64,000 nucleotides of DNA from Castellaniella sp040276065 (lineage in GTDB: Bacteria > Pseudomonadota > Gammaproteobacteria > Burkholderiales > Burkholderiaceae_B), in NCBI RefSeq assembly GCF_040276065.1, contig NZ_JBELOI010000005.1:124001-188000 (forward strand). The letters are read 5' to 3'. Positions 17,130-24,994 of the stretch are shown here, piece by piece (within the stretch, counting starts at the first letter, position 1; the number at the start of each line of letters is the position of its first letter). The notes below the pieces were generated by a model, which saw only the letters and a list, made by a program, of their open reading frames with translations, did no database searches and was not told the origin of the DNA. A program made the position numbers and the translations under genes.

Positions 17130-18353
17130 ATGGATTTCTCTTCCCAATTTGTCGTGGTAGGTGGGGGTTTGGCGGGAGCCGTTGCGTGCAAGGCTCTTAG
17201 GGATGGTGGTTTTAAGGGTCAATTGCACCTGGTTGGGGATGAGGGTGTCTTGCCTTATGAGAGGCCGCCGTTATCAAAGGACGTACTATTGAAGGAAGCC
17301 GGATCTGTATCCTGCGATGTGCTGCCGCAGACCGCGTATAAAGACCTGAGTATCGACACCACTCTTGGGGCAAAGGTCGAACTCGTGGATTGGGCCCGCA
17401 AGGAAGTTGTGTTTCATTCGGGTGCGCGCTTGCCTTACGAAAAAGTCTTGATTTCCACGGGATCTCGTCCACGCAGACTTCCAATATTTGGGGAGGGACT
17501 GAAGAATGTTCTCTATCTTCGGGATATCCAGGATGCCTACGCTATAAAGGCCGCACTCACCCGGTATAAGAATATCCTCATCGTCGGGGGTGGGTGGATA
17601 GGTCTGGAGGTTGCCGCGGCTGCGCGCATACTCGGACTGGACGTGACCGTGCTGGATGTATCGGAGCGACTTTGCAATAGGATAAATTGCAGCGACCTGT
17701 CGGCCTTTCTGAGGGACTTGCATCTTGGCAAGGGGGTGCATCTCAAGTTGGGTTGCTCTGTCTCCTCCTTTGATGGCGATTCGGCGGTTGAGCGCGTGCG
17801 ATTGAGCGATGGCTCCTTATTGGCCGTGGACTTGATCGTCGTGGGCATCGGTTCGGTGCCGAATTCGGAAATCGTGGCGGACGCCGATGGGAATCCTTTG
17901 AGCAACGGCTTGCTGGTGGATGAATGGGGCAGGACCGATCTGCCGGATGTGTTTGCCGCCGGAGATGTGTCGGTGATCAAGACGCTGGGTGGTCGGGTCC
18001 GGTTCGAGTCCTGGGACAGCGCCCGGCACCAGGCTCAGATGGCGGCCAATGGCATGCTGGATGACGGGAAAGAAAATATAACGCCTTATGCACCCTGGTT
18101 TTGGTCCACCCAGTATGGAAATATGGTGCAGATGGTCGGGGACATCAACGGCGACTATGAGGTGTGCCCGATCCAGACACGGAATGACGAAGACATGTTC
18201 TTGGCGTTTTGTCGGGATGAGATGATATATGGGGCGATCAGCTACAAATTCGAGCCAATCATGGCAAGAATAAAAAGACAGATTAAAAACGGTAAACCGA
18301 TGTCCTTGAAATCAGCTAGGGACTTGATTTTGGCGCAACAGAAGCGGAGTTGA
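17130..18353 (+). CDS. FAD-dependent NAD(P)H:ferredoxin reductase (BphA4/rubredoxin reductase type)
   Basis: A 407-residue flavoprotein that normally passes electrons from NADH to a Rieske or 2Fe-2S ferredoxin. The FAD dinucleotide-binding motif VVVGGGLAGAVACKAL is near residue 8, and the family PYERPPLSKDVLL near 41. The NAD-binding motif NILIVGGGWIGLEVAAAA is near 149, and the second FAD contact is VFAAGDVSVI near 276. The C-terminal reductase domain (about 315-400) has the FWSTQYGNMVQMVG element of oxygenase-coupled reductases. It ends 3 bases before the first Rieske gene, so it very probably reduces that protein. In dioxygenase systems this gene sits beside an oxygenase; here none is present. 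Confidence 0.92.
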   Translation: MDFSSQFVVVGGGLAGAVACKALRDGGFKGQLHLVGDEGVLPYERPPLSKDVLLKEAGSVSCDVLPQTAYKDLSIDTTLGAKVELVDWARKEVVFHSGARLPYEKVLISTGSRPRRLPIFGEGLKNVLYLRDIQDAYAIKAALTRYKNILIVGGGWIGLEVAAAARILGLDVTVLDVSERLCNRINCSDLSAFLRDLHLGKGVHLKLGCSVSSFDGDSAVERVRLSDGSLLAVDLIVVGIGSVPNSEIVADADGNPLSNGLLVDEWGRTDLPDVFAAGDVSVIKTLGGRVRFESWDSARHQAQMAANGMLDDGKENITPYAPWFWSTQYGNMVQMVGDINGDYEVCPIQTRNDEDMFLAFCRDEMIYGAISYKFEPIMARIKRQIKNGKPMSLKSARDLILAQQKRS

Positions 18354-18356
18354 AGA

Positions 18357-18689
18357 ATGAGTGATGAGGAAGGCTTCATGCTGGTATGCGATCTCGATGA
18401 GCTCAGTAAAGAGTTTCCGAGCAGCTATAACGTCAACGGCAAGGCACTGGCATTTTTCAGAACAACCGAGGACGTGGTGGCGTTGGATGAAAAATGCACT
18501 CACGCCGATGCTTCCTTGGCGGAGGGTATATTCGAGGGCGATATCATCGAATGTCCGCTGCATGGGGCGACGTTCAACATATATTCTGGCGAAGCCCTGA
18601 CTCTGCCGGCGACTGTCAAGGTCAATCGATACGCAACCCTGCTGAAGGAGGGGAAGGTGTACGTGAATACAGACAAAATCTTGAATTAG
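18357..18689 (+). CDS. Rieske [2Fe-2S] ferredoxin (first of two)
   Basis: A 110-residue soluble Rieske ferredoxin. The cluster ligands are C47 and H49 (KCTHADASL) and C66 and H69 (ECPLHGATF). It has no membrane anchor and is the length of BphA3/NirD-like electron carriers. It directly follows the reductase, and both probably come from one message. It differs clearly from the second Rieske protein downstream, so they are not a recent duplication. Its electron acceptor is not obvious in the operon. Confidence 0.93.
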   Translation: MSDEEGFMLVCDLDELSKEFPSSYNVNGKALAFFRTTEDVVALDEKCTHADASLAEGIFEGDIIECPLHGATFNIYSGEALTLPATVKVNRYATLLKEGKVYVNTDKILN

Positions 18690-18798
18690 TTGTGATCGAA
18701 CGTAGATCGATCGCGCCTGGAGCCCCATCACGGAAGGCTTGGAATCAGGCTCTCGGTGGCGGGTAATGCTCCCCAAGTTCTTATAGGTGGATAGATTC

Positions 18799-19767
18799 AT
18801 GGAAAACGCTTCATACACTTCTATTAAAGGAATCGCCAGTGCTTTTGATTCCGTTAGAAGCCTGGGCAAGTTGCTTGCTCCAGAAGATCTCACATATTTG
18901 ACCGAGGTATCCGAAGACATCAGCCCGCCGGAGGTATTGATACACCTGTCCTGCATGGCGACGTATACCCCTTCTATCCCATTATTGGCGCAGAAGCTGC
19001 TAAACCTGATTGGAAAGAGCAATCTGATCATGGGTGGGCCGGATAATTGTTGCGGAGAACTCCACCGTCTGGCACAGCGACCGGATCTTGAAAAACAAAC
19101 CGCCAAGGTGAGTATGCATGAGTTCGGCCGCAGCAAGCCGGTTCGAGTGGTATCGATTTGTCCGGACTGTGTGCAGGTGTTTCTCAGCAGTCGTGTTGGG
19201 CGGATGAAGTATCAGTACGGAGCAATTGCATCGTTATTCTCGGAGTACATGCCTTTGTTTGAGAAACACATGAAACCTTTGAATATGAAGGTTGTTTTGC
19301 ATACGCATAGCGTAAACGACGAGGCTGTGGCCGATGCGGCGGAGATGAGGAAAATAATTGAGCGAATACCAGGGCTCGAGATAATAGAGAGCGAAAAGGC
19401 TCATGGGCCCGGCATACACTGTCAAACCGCCTTTCCAATGCAGCCCGCGGACAGGCTGGTCATGTACGAGGAAGCCGACCGCTTGGGGGCTCAAGCCATT
19501 GTGGTTCCGTATCACTCTTGCTACAGACAGCATTGTGCCGCCGAGCTCAATCACAAGGTCAAGGTGTTTCATTATCTTCACCTACTTGCAATGAGCATGG
19601 GAGTCGGTTTCGTGGAGGAATTCAAGAAGGTCAGGCTATTCAATGATATAGACCTATCGATGCGCTATCTCACGCCGAAAATTGAGGAGTATGGTCTGGA
19701 TGCCGATGTGGTGAGGGCGCAAGTGATCAAGTCAATATATGCGAATGTCGTTCCTGAAAAACATTGA
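18799..19767 (+). CDS. CCG-domain (HdrB-like) iron-sulfur protein of unknown function
   Basis: A 322-residue protein with a clear cysteine-rich CCG signature: C52, then C84-C85 (PDNCCGEL), then C121 and C124 (SICPDC), i.e. CX31CCX35CXXC. Such domains bind the non-cubane [4Fe-4S] clusters of heterodisulfide reductase subunit B and related redox subunits. The second half looks like a degenerate repeat: H168/H170, C208 and C241/C246 remain but the CC pair is missing. There is no ferredoxin domain or signal peptide. It lies between two Rieske ferredoxins and near their reductase, so it may be the terminal redox component. The ATG at 18799 has AGGTGG 8 bases upstream. Function is not known. Confidence 0.82.
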   Translation: MENASYTSIKGIASAFDSVRSLGKLLAPEDLTYLTEVSEDISPPEVLIHLSCMATYTPSIPLLAQKLLNLIGKSNLIMGGPDNCCGELHRLAQRPDLEKQTAKVSMHEFGRSKPVRVVSICPDCVQVFLSSRVGRMKYQYGAIASLFSEYMPLFEKHMKPLNMKVVLHTHSVNDEAVADAAEMRKIIERIPGLEIIESEKAHGPGIHCQTAFPMQPADRLVMYEEADRLGAQAIVVPYHSCYRQHCAAELNHKVKVFHYLHLLAMSMGVGFVEEFKKVRLFNDIDLSMRYLTPKIEEYGLDADVVRAQVIKSIYANVVPEKH

Positions 19768-19846
19768 TTGGTGTTGAGGATATTGAATCTGTCACGGGGC
19801 CTTATGTGGTCGAGAGGTTATTTTCCTCATCGGAATGTCTCGCAAC

Positions 19847-19868
19847 ATATAATGAATAAGCATTATAT
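19847..19868. promoter_or_regulatory. Inverted repeat upstream of the second Rieske gene
   Basis: Arms ATATAATG (19847-19854) and CATTATAT (19861-19868) are perfectly symmetric around six bases, 54 bases before the Rieske start. The TATAAT it contains could also serve as a -10 element. It may be an internal promoter with an operator. Confidence 0.4.
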
Positions 19869-19921
19869 ATCGGCCTGATAGGCAGTAATCATCTGAACAT
19901 TAATGACTAGAGGGTTTGATT

Positions 19922-20236
19922 ATGGCGGATTGGGCGAAGTTGGTGGATTTGAAGGACATTGGGGAAGGTATGACTGCCGTCACCCTGGACGGAAGGGGCT
20001 ATGTGGTCGCGGTGATCGAGGACGAGTACGTTTGTTTCGATGCGCTCTGTCCTCATCGCCAGGCCTCTTTGATCGACGGATTTTTGGAAGAAAATGTCGT
20101 GACTTGTCCCCTGCATGGATGGCGGTTCGATCTGCAATCAAAAGGCAAAGAGATCCATGGATATCGGAGCTTGCGAACCTACGAGACACGTGTCGAGAAT
20201 GGCACGATTCTAATAAAAATGGAGAATGACCTGTGA
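19922..20236 (+). CDS. Rieske [2Fe-2S] ferredoxin (second of two)
   Basis: A 104-residue soluble Rieske protein with ligands C43 and H45 (LCPHRQASL) and C62 and H65 (TCPLHGWRFD). The CPHR...CPLHGW pattern resembles the NirD and oxygenase N-domain type more than the first Rieske protein does. The ATG at 19922 has AGAGGG 7 bases upstream. Its stop overlaps the GTG start of livG (GTGA), tying electron transfer and transport into one translational unit. Confidence 0.93.
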   Translation: MADWAKLVDLKDIGEGMTAVTLDGRGYVVAVIEDEYVCFDALCPHRQASLIDGFLEENVVTCPLHGWRFDLQSKGKEIHGYRSLRTYETRVENGTILIKMENDL

Positions 20237-20997
20237 CAGCCCAGAATGAAGGCCTGAGCGGCGGGTTGATGTCCGGTGGCGAGCCTTATACCCTGCAGGC
20301 TGATGGCATTACGATGCACTTTGGGGGAATAAAAGCTCTTGAGGAGGTTGATTTCAAGGTTCAGAGGGGCAAGGTCACCGGTTTGATCGGGCAGAATGGT
20401 TCTGGAAAATCCACGCTGCTTAATGTCATTACCGGAGAGCTTCAACCGAAGGGAGGGCAGATATATTTCGAAGGGGAACGCATTCCGGTGGTCAAGCCCG
20501 CGGTGATGGCGAGTTGTGGGATTTCACGTGTTTTTCAGAGCGTGCAGGTATTTGACCGTCTAAGTGTGGAGGAAAATATACGGGCGGCGCAATTACCTCT
20601 CTCCCGCTCGCCCAGGGTGCTTCCAGAGATAGCTGATGTGCTCCGATTGGTTGGCCTGTCGGACTATCATCATCTCGCCGCGAGAGATATTTCTTATGGG
20701 CATAGGAGGCTCCTGGAACTCGGGATGGCCTTGTCCACGTCACCTAAGCTATTGCTCCTGGACGAGCCCACTGCGGGTTTGTCGCGGGACTCTGTCCAGT
20801 TGGTGATCGATTGTATTAATGACCTGAATGCAAAGAATCGTGTAACCATGGTGATCGTGGAGCATGAGATGGAAGTGGTGTTCCGGCTGTGCCATCAGAT
20901 ATATGTTCTGGATTCCGGAAAGGTGATCGCCGTAGGCAGCCCGTCGGATATTCGAAAAAATGAGGACGTTTTGCGCCTCTACATAGGGGAAGACTGA
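20233..20997 (+). CDS. ABC transporter ATP-binding protein, LivG family
   Basis: A 254-residue ATPase with Walker A GQNGSGKSTLL near residue 56, Walker B LLLLDEPTAG and the switch His in VIVEHEMEVV. The ABC signature is ISYGHRRLLELGMAL, slightly off the usual LSYGQ form. The start is GTG at 20233, overlapping the Rieske stop; an ATG at 20269 is an alternative. It should energise the LivM/LivH channel with LivF, although six genes separate it from livM. Confidence 0.92.
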   Translation: MTAQNEGLSGGLMSGGEPYTLQADGITMHFGGIKALEEVDFKVQRGKVTGLIGQNGSGKSTLLNVITGELQPKGGQIYFEGERIPVVKPAVMASCGISRVFQSVQVFDRLSVEENIRAAQLPLSRSPRVLPEIADVLRLVGLSDYHHLAARDISYGHRRLLELGMALSTSPKLLLLDEPTAGLSRDSVQLVIDCINDLNAKNRVTMVIVEHEMEVVFRLCHQIYVLDSGKVIAVGSPSDIRKNEDVLRLYIGED

Positions 20998-21698
20998 TGG
21001 CAATCTCAATAAAATCTGTGAGCGCGGGCTACGGCAAGTTCGAGGTTTTGCGGGACTTGTCGTCCGAGATTCCCCAAGGAGATTGTCGCCTCATCATTGG
21101 TCCGAACGGTGCAGGCAAGACGACGCTGTTGAGATGCCTGTTCGGCATGCTGAAAATACGGACTGGTGACATCATCATAGACGAGCAAAGAGTGGATGGG
21201 CTTGGCGCGAGAAAACTGCTGGATCTGGGGGTGGCATATGTCCCTCAGGAGTCCACAGTGTTTCCCATCATGTCTGTCGAGGATAATTTGCTGATGGGTG
21301 CGTTTCAGCGGCCGGGGATGGCGAGGGACGAGGTGGATAAAGCCTTTGATCGCTTTCCGATTTTAAAAAAGAGGCGGACCTCTCAGGCCAAGACCCTCAG
21401 CGGCGGTGAAAGGAGGATGCTCGAAGTTGGCAGGGCACTCATGGGGGATCCCAAGATTCTCATGCTTGATGAGCCATCTTTGGGGTTGTCGCCCACCATG
21501 ATGAGCCTGGTTCTCGAGCAGGTTTCCACGATCAATTCTATGGGTGTGACTGTGATCATCGTCGAGCAAAAGGTCAAAGTGGGGTTGAAGATCGCAAAAA
21601 ATGTAAGCGTGCTTCGGCTTGGGAGTTTTGTTAAAGAGGGAACCGCGGCTGAAGCACAGAATAGCGATTGGCTGGAGGCGGCTCTGTACGGAAATTGA
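20997..21698 (+). CDS. ABC transporter ATP-binding protein, LivF family
   Basis: A 233-residue ATPase with Walker A GPNGAGKTTLLR, signature LSGGERRMLEVGRAL, Walker B ILMLDEPSLGLSP and switch His replaced by Gln in VIIVEQKVKVGL, as is normal for LivF. It starts within the livG stop (TGATG), so the two subunits are made in equal amounts. Confidence 0.93.
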   Translation: MAISIKSVSAGYGKFEVLRDLSSEIPQGDCRLIIGPNGAGKTTLLRCLFGMLKIRTGDIIIDEQRVDGLGARKLLDLGVAYVPQESTVFPIMSVEDNLLMGAFQRPGMARDEVDKAFDRFPILKKRRTSQAKTLSGGERRMLEVGRALMGDPKILMLDEPSLGLSPTMMSLVLEQVSTINSMGVTVIIVEQKVKVGLKIAKNVSVLRLGSFVKEGTAAEAQNSDWLEAALYGN

Positions 21699-21706
21699 GA
21701 AAATTC

Positions 21707-22642
21707 ATGGCTATTGAAAATCAGCAGAGGATAGAAATCGTCGGGGGCGCGAGCAAGTACGCCAGCGATATCTCGGGCAGATATCGAGACATCACGTTCT
21801 CGTACAAAAAGGAGGAGGTCGGGCGTATATTCAATAACATGCGCACGGCTCGAAGCTATGATGTATGTGAATATTCCCTGGCCAATTTCATAAAGAGTTA
21901 TGCAAGCGCCGATACCGGCATCGTCGGCGTGCCTGTATTTCCGTATAGGGCGTTCCGACACCATATCATCAAGGTGAGGCGCGACAGCATATTGGAATCG
22001 CCGAGGGATCTGATTGGAAAAGTCGTGGCCATACCAGACTATTCCATGACGGCTGGAGTTTGGGCCCGTGGGATACTTTTGGAAGAATACCAGGTGCATT
22101 GGTCGGATATCCGGTGGGTATCCGGACCGAATCAGCGCTTTCCGGTTCCTTCCACAGTAAAGATCAATTACACCACGGATGACCTTGAGGATGGCGTCAT
22201 TTCCGGTGTGTATGACGCGATCATTTCCCCCGAGCTTAGGGACGACGCCAGGCCCGATACGAACCAAAGGCTCAGGCCTCTGCTGCGCAACGCCGACGAT
22301 ATCGAGAGGGAATATTATGAGCGAACGGGTTTGTACCCCATCAATCATCTCATCGTAATGGCTGAAAGCTGCCTCGCAAAGCACCCTCAAGCAGGGGCGG
22401 CGCTATATGAGGCTTTCTCCAAAAAAAAGGTGGATCTATTCGGAAGTAATCCGTCATCCTTTTTCGGCGGAGATGAGATGCCGGGCTGGCTTGCGGAGAC
22501 GATCGCGCGTGGGGACGATCCGGTTCCGTATGGGCTGACTGCACGGAATATTGTGAATATAAAAAAATTGACTGGCTACCTCAGAGAGCAGCACTTGATT
22601 TCGAGAGAACCCAGTGTGCAGGAGATGTTTGTAGCCTCATGA
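21707..22642 (+). CDS. 4,5-dihydroxyphthalate decarboxylase family protein (cytoplasmic binding-protein fold)
   Basis: A 311-residue protein resembling Pht5-type 4,5-dihydroxyphthalate decarboxylases and their binding-protein-like relatives. Matching elements are CEYSLANFIKSYA, GVPVFPYRAFRHH, RDLIGKVVAIPDYSMTAGVWARGILLEEY and YYERTGLYPINHLIV. These proteins have a periplasmic-binding-protein fold, but this one has no signal peptide, so it acts in the cytoplasm. It starts 8 bases after livF. It may decarboxylate a dicarboxylated aromatic or bind a substrate; the sequence alone cannot decide. Confidence 0.82.
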   Translation: MAIENQQRIEIVGGASKYASDISGRYRDITFSYKKEEVGRIFNNMRTARSYDVCEYSLANFIKSYASADTGIVGVPVFPYRAFRHHIIKVRRDSILESPRDLIGKVVAIPDYSMTAGVWARGILLEEYQVHWSDIRWVSGPNQRFPVPSTVKINYTTDDLEDGVISGVYDAIISPELRDDARPDTNQRLRPLLRNADDIEREYYERTGLYPINHLIVMAESCLAKHPQAGAALYEAFSKKKVDLFGSNPSSFFGGDEMPGWLAETIARGDDPVPYGLTARNIVNIKKLTGYLREQHLISREPSVQEMFVAS

Positions 22643-22767
22643 TTGCATGAGAATATTCTTTCCGTCGGGATGAGACGAGGGGAATCGACATGAATTCCGG
22701 ATGAGCCTGGATAGGCAGTCCTTTTATTGTGATGCATGGTTTATTAACTTAATTAGTAGGTGATGTC

Positions 22768-23394
22768 ATGGTGGACAACAAGGTTTTGGTTTCAGAAGTG
22801 ATGGTTCCCGGCGGGCACGCGAAGGCTTTCGAGGTCAAAAAGGGCCAGTTGCTGCAGATCATCGACGCCGAGGGCGGACAGGTGGCGGATTTCATCGCCT
22901 TCAATCAGAAGGATCATTCCGAAAAACTCTCTCCGACGCATACCCGCATTTCCTTGAAATCCCTGACTCTCAAAGTCGGGGATACCCTGCGCTCCAGCAT
23001 GCGCAGGCCGATGTTCGAGATCGTGGAGGATCGGTCGCCGTCGCATGACATACTGATTGCGGCTTGCGATGAGCAGCGATATCTGGTGGATTATGGCGTC
23101 GCCGAGCACCGCAGTTGTGTGGCGAACTTCGAAGAGGTGCTGGCGCCATATGGGATCGGCCGCGAGACGTTTCCGGATCCGTTCAATATATTTCAGAGCA
23201 CGCACATCGAGCAGGACGGCACGCTCGTCCAAGAGCCGTGCAAGACCGCGGCGGGTGATTTCATTGTTTTGAGGGCTTTGGAGGATGTCATCGGGGCGGT
23301 ATCCGCATGTCCCATGGATCTGAACCCGATCGGGGGCTCGCAGGTGACAGATGTCATGGTACGGGTCTACAAGGGCGAAGGTGCCGCGGCCTGA
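22768..23394 (+). CDS. DUF1989 / urea-carboxylase-associated family protein
   Basis: A 208-residue protein of the DUF1989 family, which is often encoded beside urea carboxylase and allophanate hydrolase and whose catalytic role is not settled. Family-typical stretches are VPGGHAKAFEVKKGQLLQI, GGQVADFIAFN, SPTHTRISLKSLTL and DLNPIGGSQVTDVMVRVY. The PGGH histidine, C116 and the C-terminal PMDLNPI resemble its conserved sites. AGGTGATG precedes the start. GC rises here relative to the genes before it. Neither urea carboxylase nor allophanate hydrolase is nearby. Confidence 0.85.
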   Translation: MVDNKVLVSEVMVPGGHAKAFEVKKGQLLQIIDAEGGQVADFIAFNQKDHSEKLSPTHTRISLKSLTLKVGDTLRSSMRRPMFEIVEDRSPSHDILIAACDEQRYLVDYGVAEHRSCVANFEEVLAPYGIGRETFPDPFNIFQSTHIEQDGTLVQEPCKTAAGDFIVLRALEDVIGAVSACPMDLNPIGGSQVTDVMVRVYKGEGAAA

Positions 23395-23491
23395 GATCCC
23401 CAGCGGGGGATGTTTCGCGCCGCTGTGTGAGTACTTTTGAAGTGGCATGACAGGAGAATGTCGTGGTGGAAGCGGCCGGTGGTGTGACAGA

Positions 23492-23522
23492 GGCCCGGCG
23501 CTCCGTTCTGGAGGGCCGGGCC
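23492..23522 (+). promoter_or_regulatory. Strong imperfect hairpin before the FAH-family gene
   Basis: GGCCCGGC (23492-23499) pairs with GCCGGGCC (23515-23522), and CTCC (23501-23504) with GGAG (23510-23513), around GTTCT with one G-G mismatch. A 31-base hairpin this stable ends 9 bases before the Shine-Dalgarno region of the next gene. With no U-tract it may be a processing or pausing site, or a terminator remnant marking a change of transcription unit. Confidence 0.55.
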
Positions 23523-23549
23523 CTCGGCTTCTAGAGGAGGTGTTGATTC

Positions 23550-24392
23550 ATGAAACTGGTTAGATACGGCGAAGCGGGGCAGGAAAAGCCCGGGATTCTG
23601 GATGCCCAGGACGGCATTCGGGATTTGTCCGCGCACCTTGCGGATTGGGCGGGCGAGGCGTTCAGCCCCGCGAGCCTTGCCAAGGTTCGGCAATTGGATG
23701 TCCAGTCGCTGCCGCTCGTGGCGGGCACGCCGCGCCTGGGCGCGCCGGTCGGGGGGGCCCCGAAGTTCGTCGCCATTGGCTTGAACTATGCGGATCACGC
23801 CAAGGAATCGGGGATGCAGATTCCGGGCGAGCCCATTGTGTTCCTGAAGGCGACGAGCAGCCTGTGCGGTGCCTACGATGCGGTTGAAAAGCCGCGGGGC
23901 TCCACCAAGCTTGACTGGGAGGTCGAGCTGGCGGTGATCATCGGGACGCGCGCGAAGTATGTCAGCGAGCAGGACGCCCTCGGGCATGTCGCCGGGTATG
24001 CCGTGTGCAACGATGTGTCCGAGCGCCATTTCCAGATCGAGCGGCTTGGTCAATGGACCAAGGGCAAGAGCCATGACACGTTTGGCCCTCTGGGGCCCTG
24101 GCTGGTGAGCGCCGACGAGGTGCGGGACCCGCGCAATCTTGCGATGTGGCTGGAGGTCAATGGCCAGCGCCGCCAGACCGGCTCCACCGCGACGATGATC
24201 TTCGATGTGCCCAAGCTCATTGCCTATGTGTCCGGGATGATGACGCTCAATCCCGGTGACATCATCACCACCGGCACGCCGCCGGGCGTGGGCATGGGCA
24301 TGAAGCCGCCGCTGTACTTGAATGTGGGCGACACCATGGCGCTGGGCATCGAGGGGCTTGGCGAACAGCGCCAAACCGTAGTCGCCGCCTGA
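23550..24392 (+). CDS. Fumarylacetoacetate hydrolase family protein
   Basis: A 280-residue FAH-fold enzyme, a metal-dependent family that hydrolyses, decarboxylates or isomerises acylpyruvate-type products of ring cleavage. The metal-binding pattern is present: E in GEPIVFLKATSSL, the EVELAVIIG acidic pair and the D of GYAVCNDVSERHFQ. QWTKGKSHDTFGPLGPW and ITTGTPPGVGMGMKPP complete the active site. A strong GAGGAGGT site precedes the ATG. Its GC is close to that of core genes, unlike the liv-redox genes. It fits a catabolic pathway, but the exact reaction is unknown. Confidence 0.9.
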   Translation: MKLVRYGEAGQEKPGILDAQDGIRDLSAHLADWAGEAFSPASLAKVRQLDVQSLPLVAGTPRLGAPVGGAPKFVAIGLNYADHAKESGMQIPGEPIVFLKATSSLCGAYDAVEKPRGSTKLDWEVELAVIIGTRAKYVSEQDALGHVAGYAVCNDVSERHFQIERLGQWTKGKSHDTFGPLGPWLVSADEVRDPRNLAMWLEVNGQRRQTGSTATMIFDVPKLIAYVSGMMTLNPGDIITTGTPPGVGMGMKPPLYLNVGDTMALGIEGLGEQRQTVVAA

Positions 24393-24523
24393 GCGGGCGC
24401 TGGGCCGGCGCCCCGCCTAGAAGGCCTGCGGGGCGTAGCCGCCACAAAAGGCGCGGGGCGGTCCGCCTTGATCGATTCAGCGCCAAGTTGGTGTCGGTGC
24501 GATTCATGCCGACGAGGTTCGAG

Positions 24524-24994
24524 ATGAAGGAAAACTATTCTGTTGCCCGGTTACTTGAAAATCAACATAGAGATATCGATGATGCTTTAAAGAACATGGT
24601 CGGCCAGGGGCTAGAGGTGCCTGATTGTTCACACGCTCTCGAGCGCCTGCGTTTCCATATCTATCTTGAAGAGGCTTTTATTTTCCCGATACTGGAGAAC
24701 CGTGGCGCTGGAGAGTGGACGCTGAACTTGAAGCAGGACCACGGGGAGATATGGAGGTGCATGGAGTCTTTCCATGAGAACTCTCGTGAGCGCGCCTGCG
24801 CAGGGTCGAGAAAAACGGTTTCCGACTTGCATGACATGTTGAGAATTCATGATGACAAGGAGGAAGAGTTGATCTACCCGGTCGTGGATGTCTTTATCAA
24901 GAAATATAAACTAGCCTCCACTTTTATTGAGATCGATTCGGCTCGCCTGCCCGAGAACTGGATCTGCTTGTTTGGCGAGGCGCGAGATTCTTGA
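24524..24994 (+). CDS. Hemerythrin-like HHE domain protein
   Basis: A 156-residue four-helix protein of the hemerythrin HHE cation-binding type. Candidate di-iron ligands are H in NQHRDIDD, H and E in FHIYLEEAFIFP, H in QDHGEIW, and H plus E in IHDDKEEELIYP. Such proteins bind oxygen or nitric oxide or protect Fe-S clusters, which would suit an operon rich in Rieske and CCG clusters. The ATG at 24524 has GAGG 6 bases upstream; ATG 24506 is possible. It is AT-rich and marks the right edge of the accessory block. Confidence 0.78.
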   Translation: MKENYSVARLLENQHRDIDDALKNMVGQGLEVPDCSHALERLRFHIYLEEAFIFPILENRGAGEWTLNLKQDHGEIWRCMESFHENSRERACAGSRKTVSDLHDMLRIHDDKEEELIYPVVDVFIKKYKLASTFIEIDSARLPENWICLFGEARDS

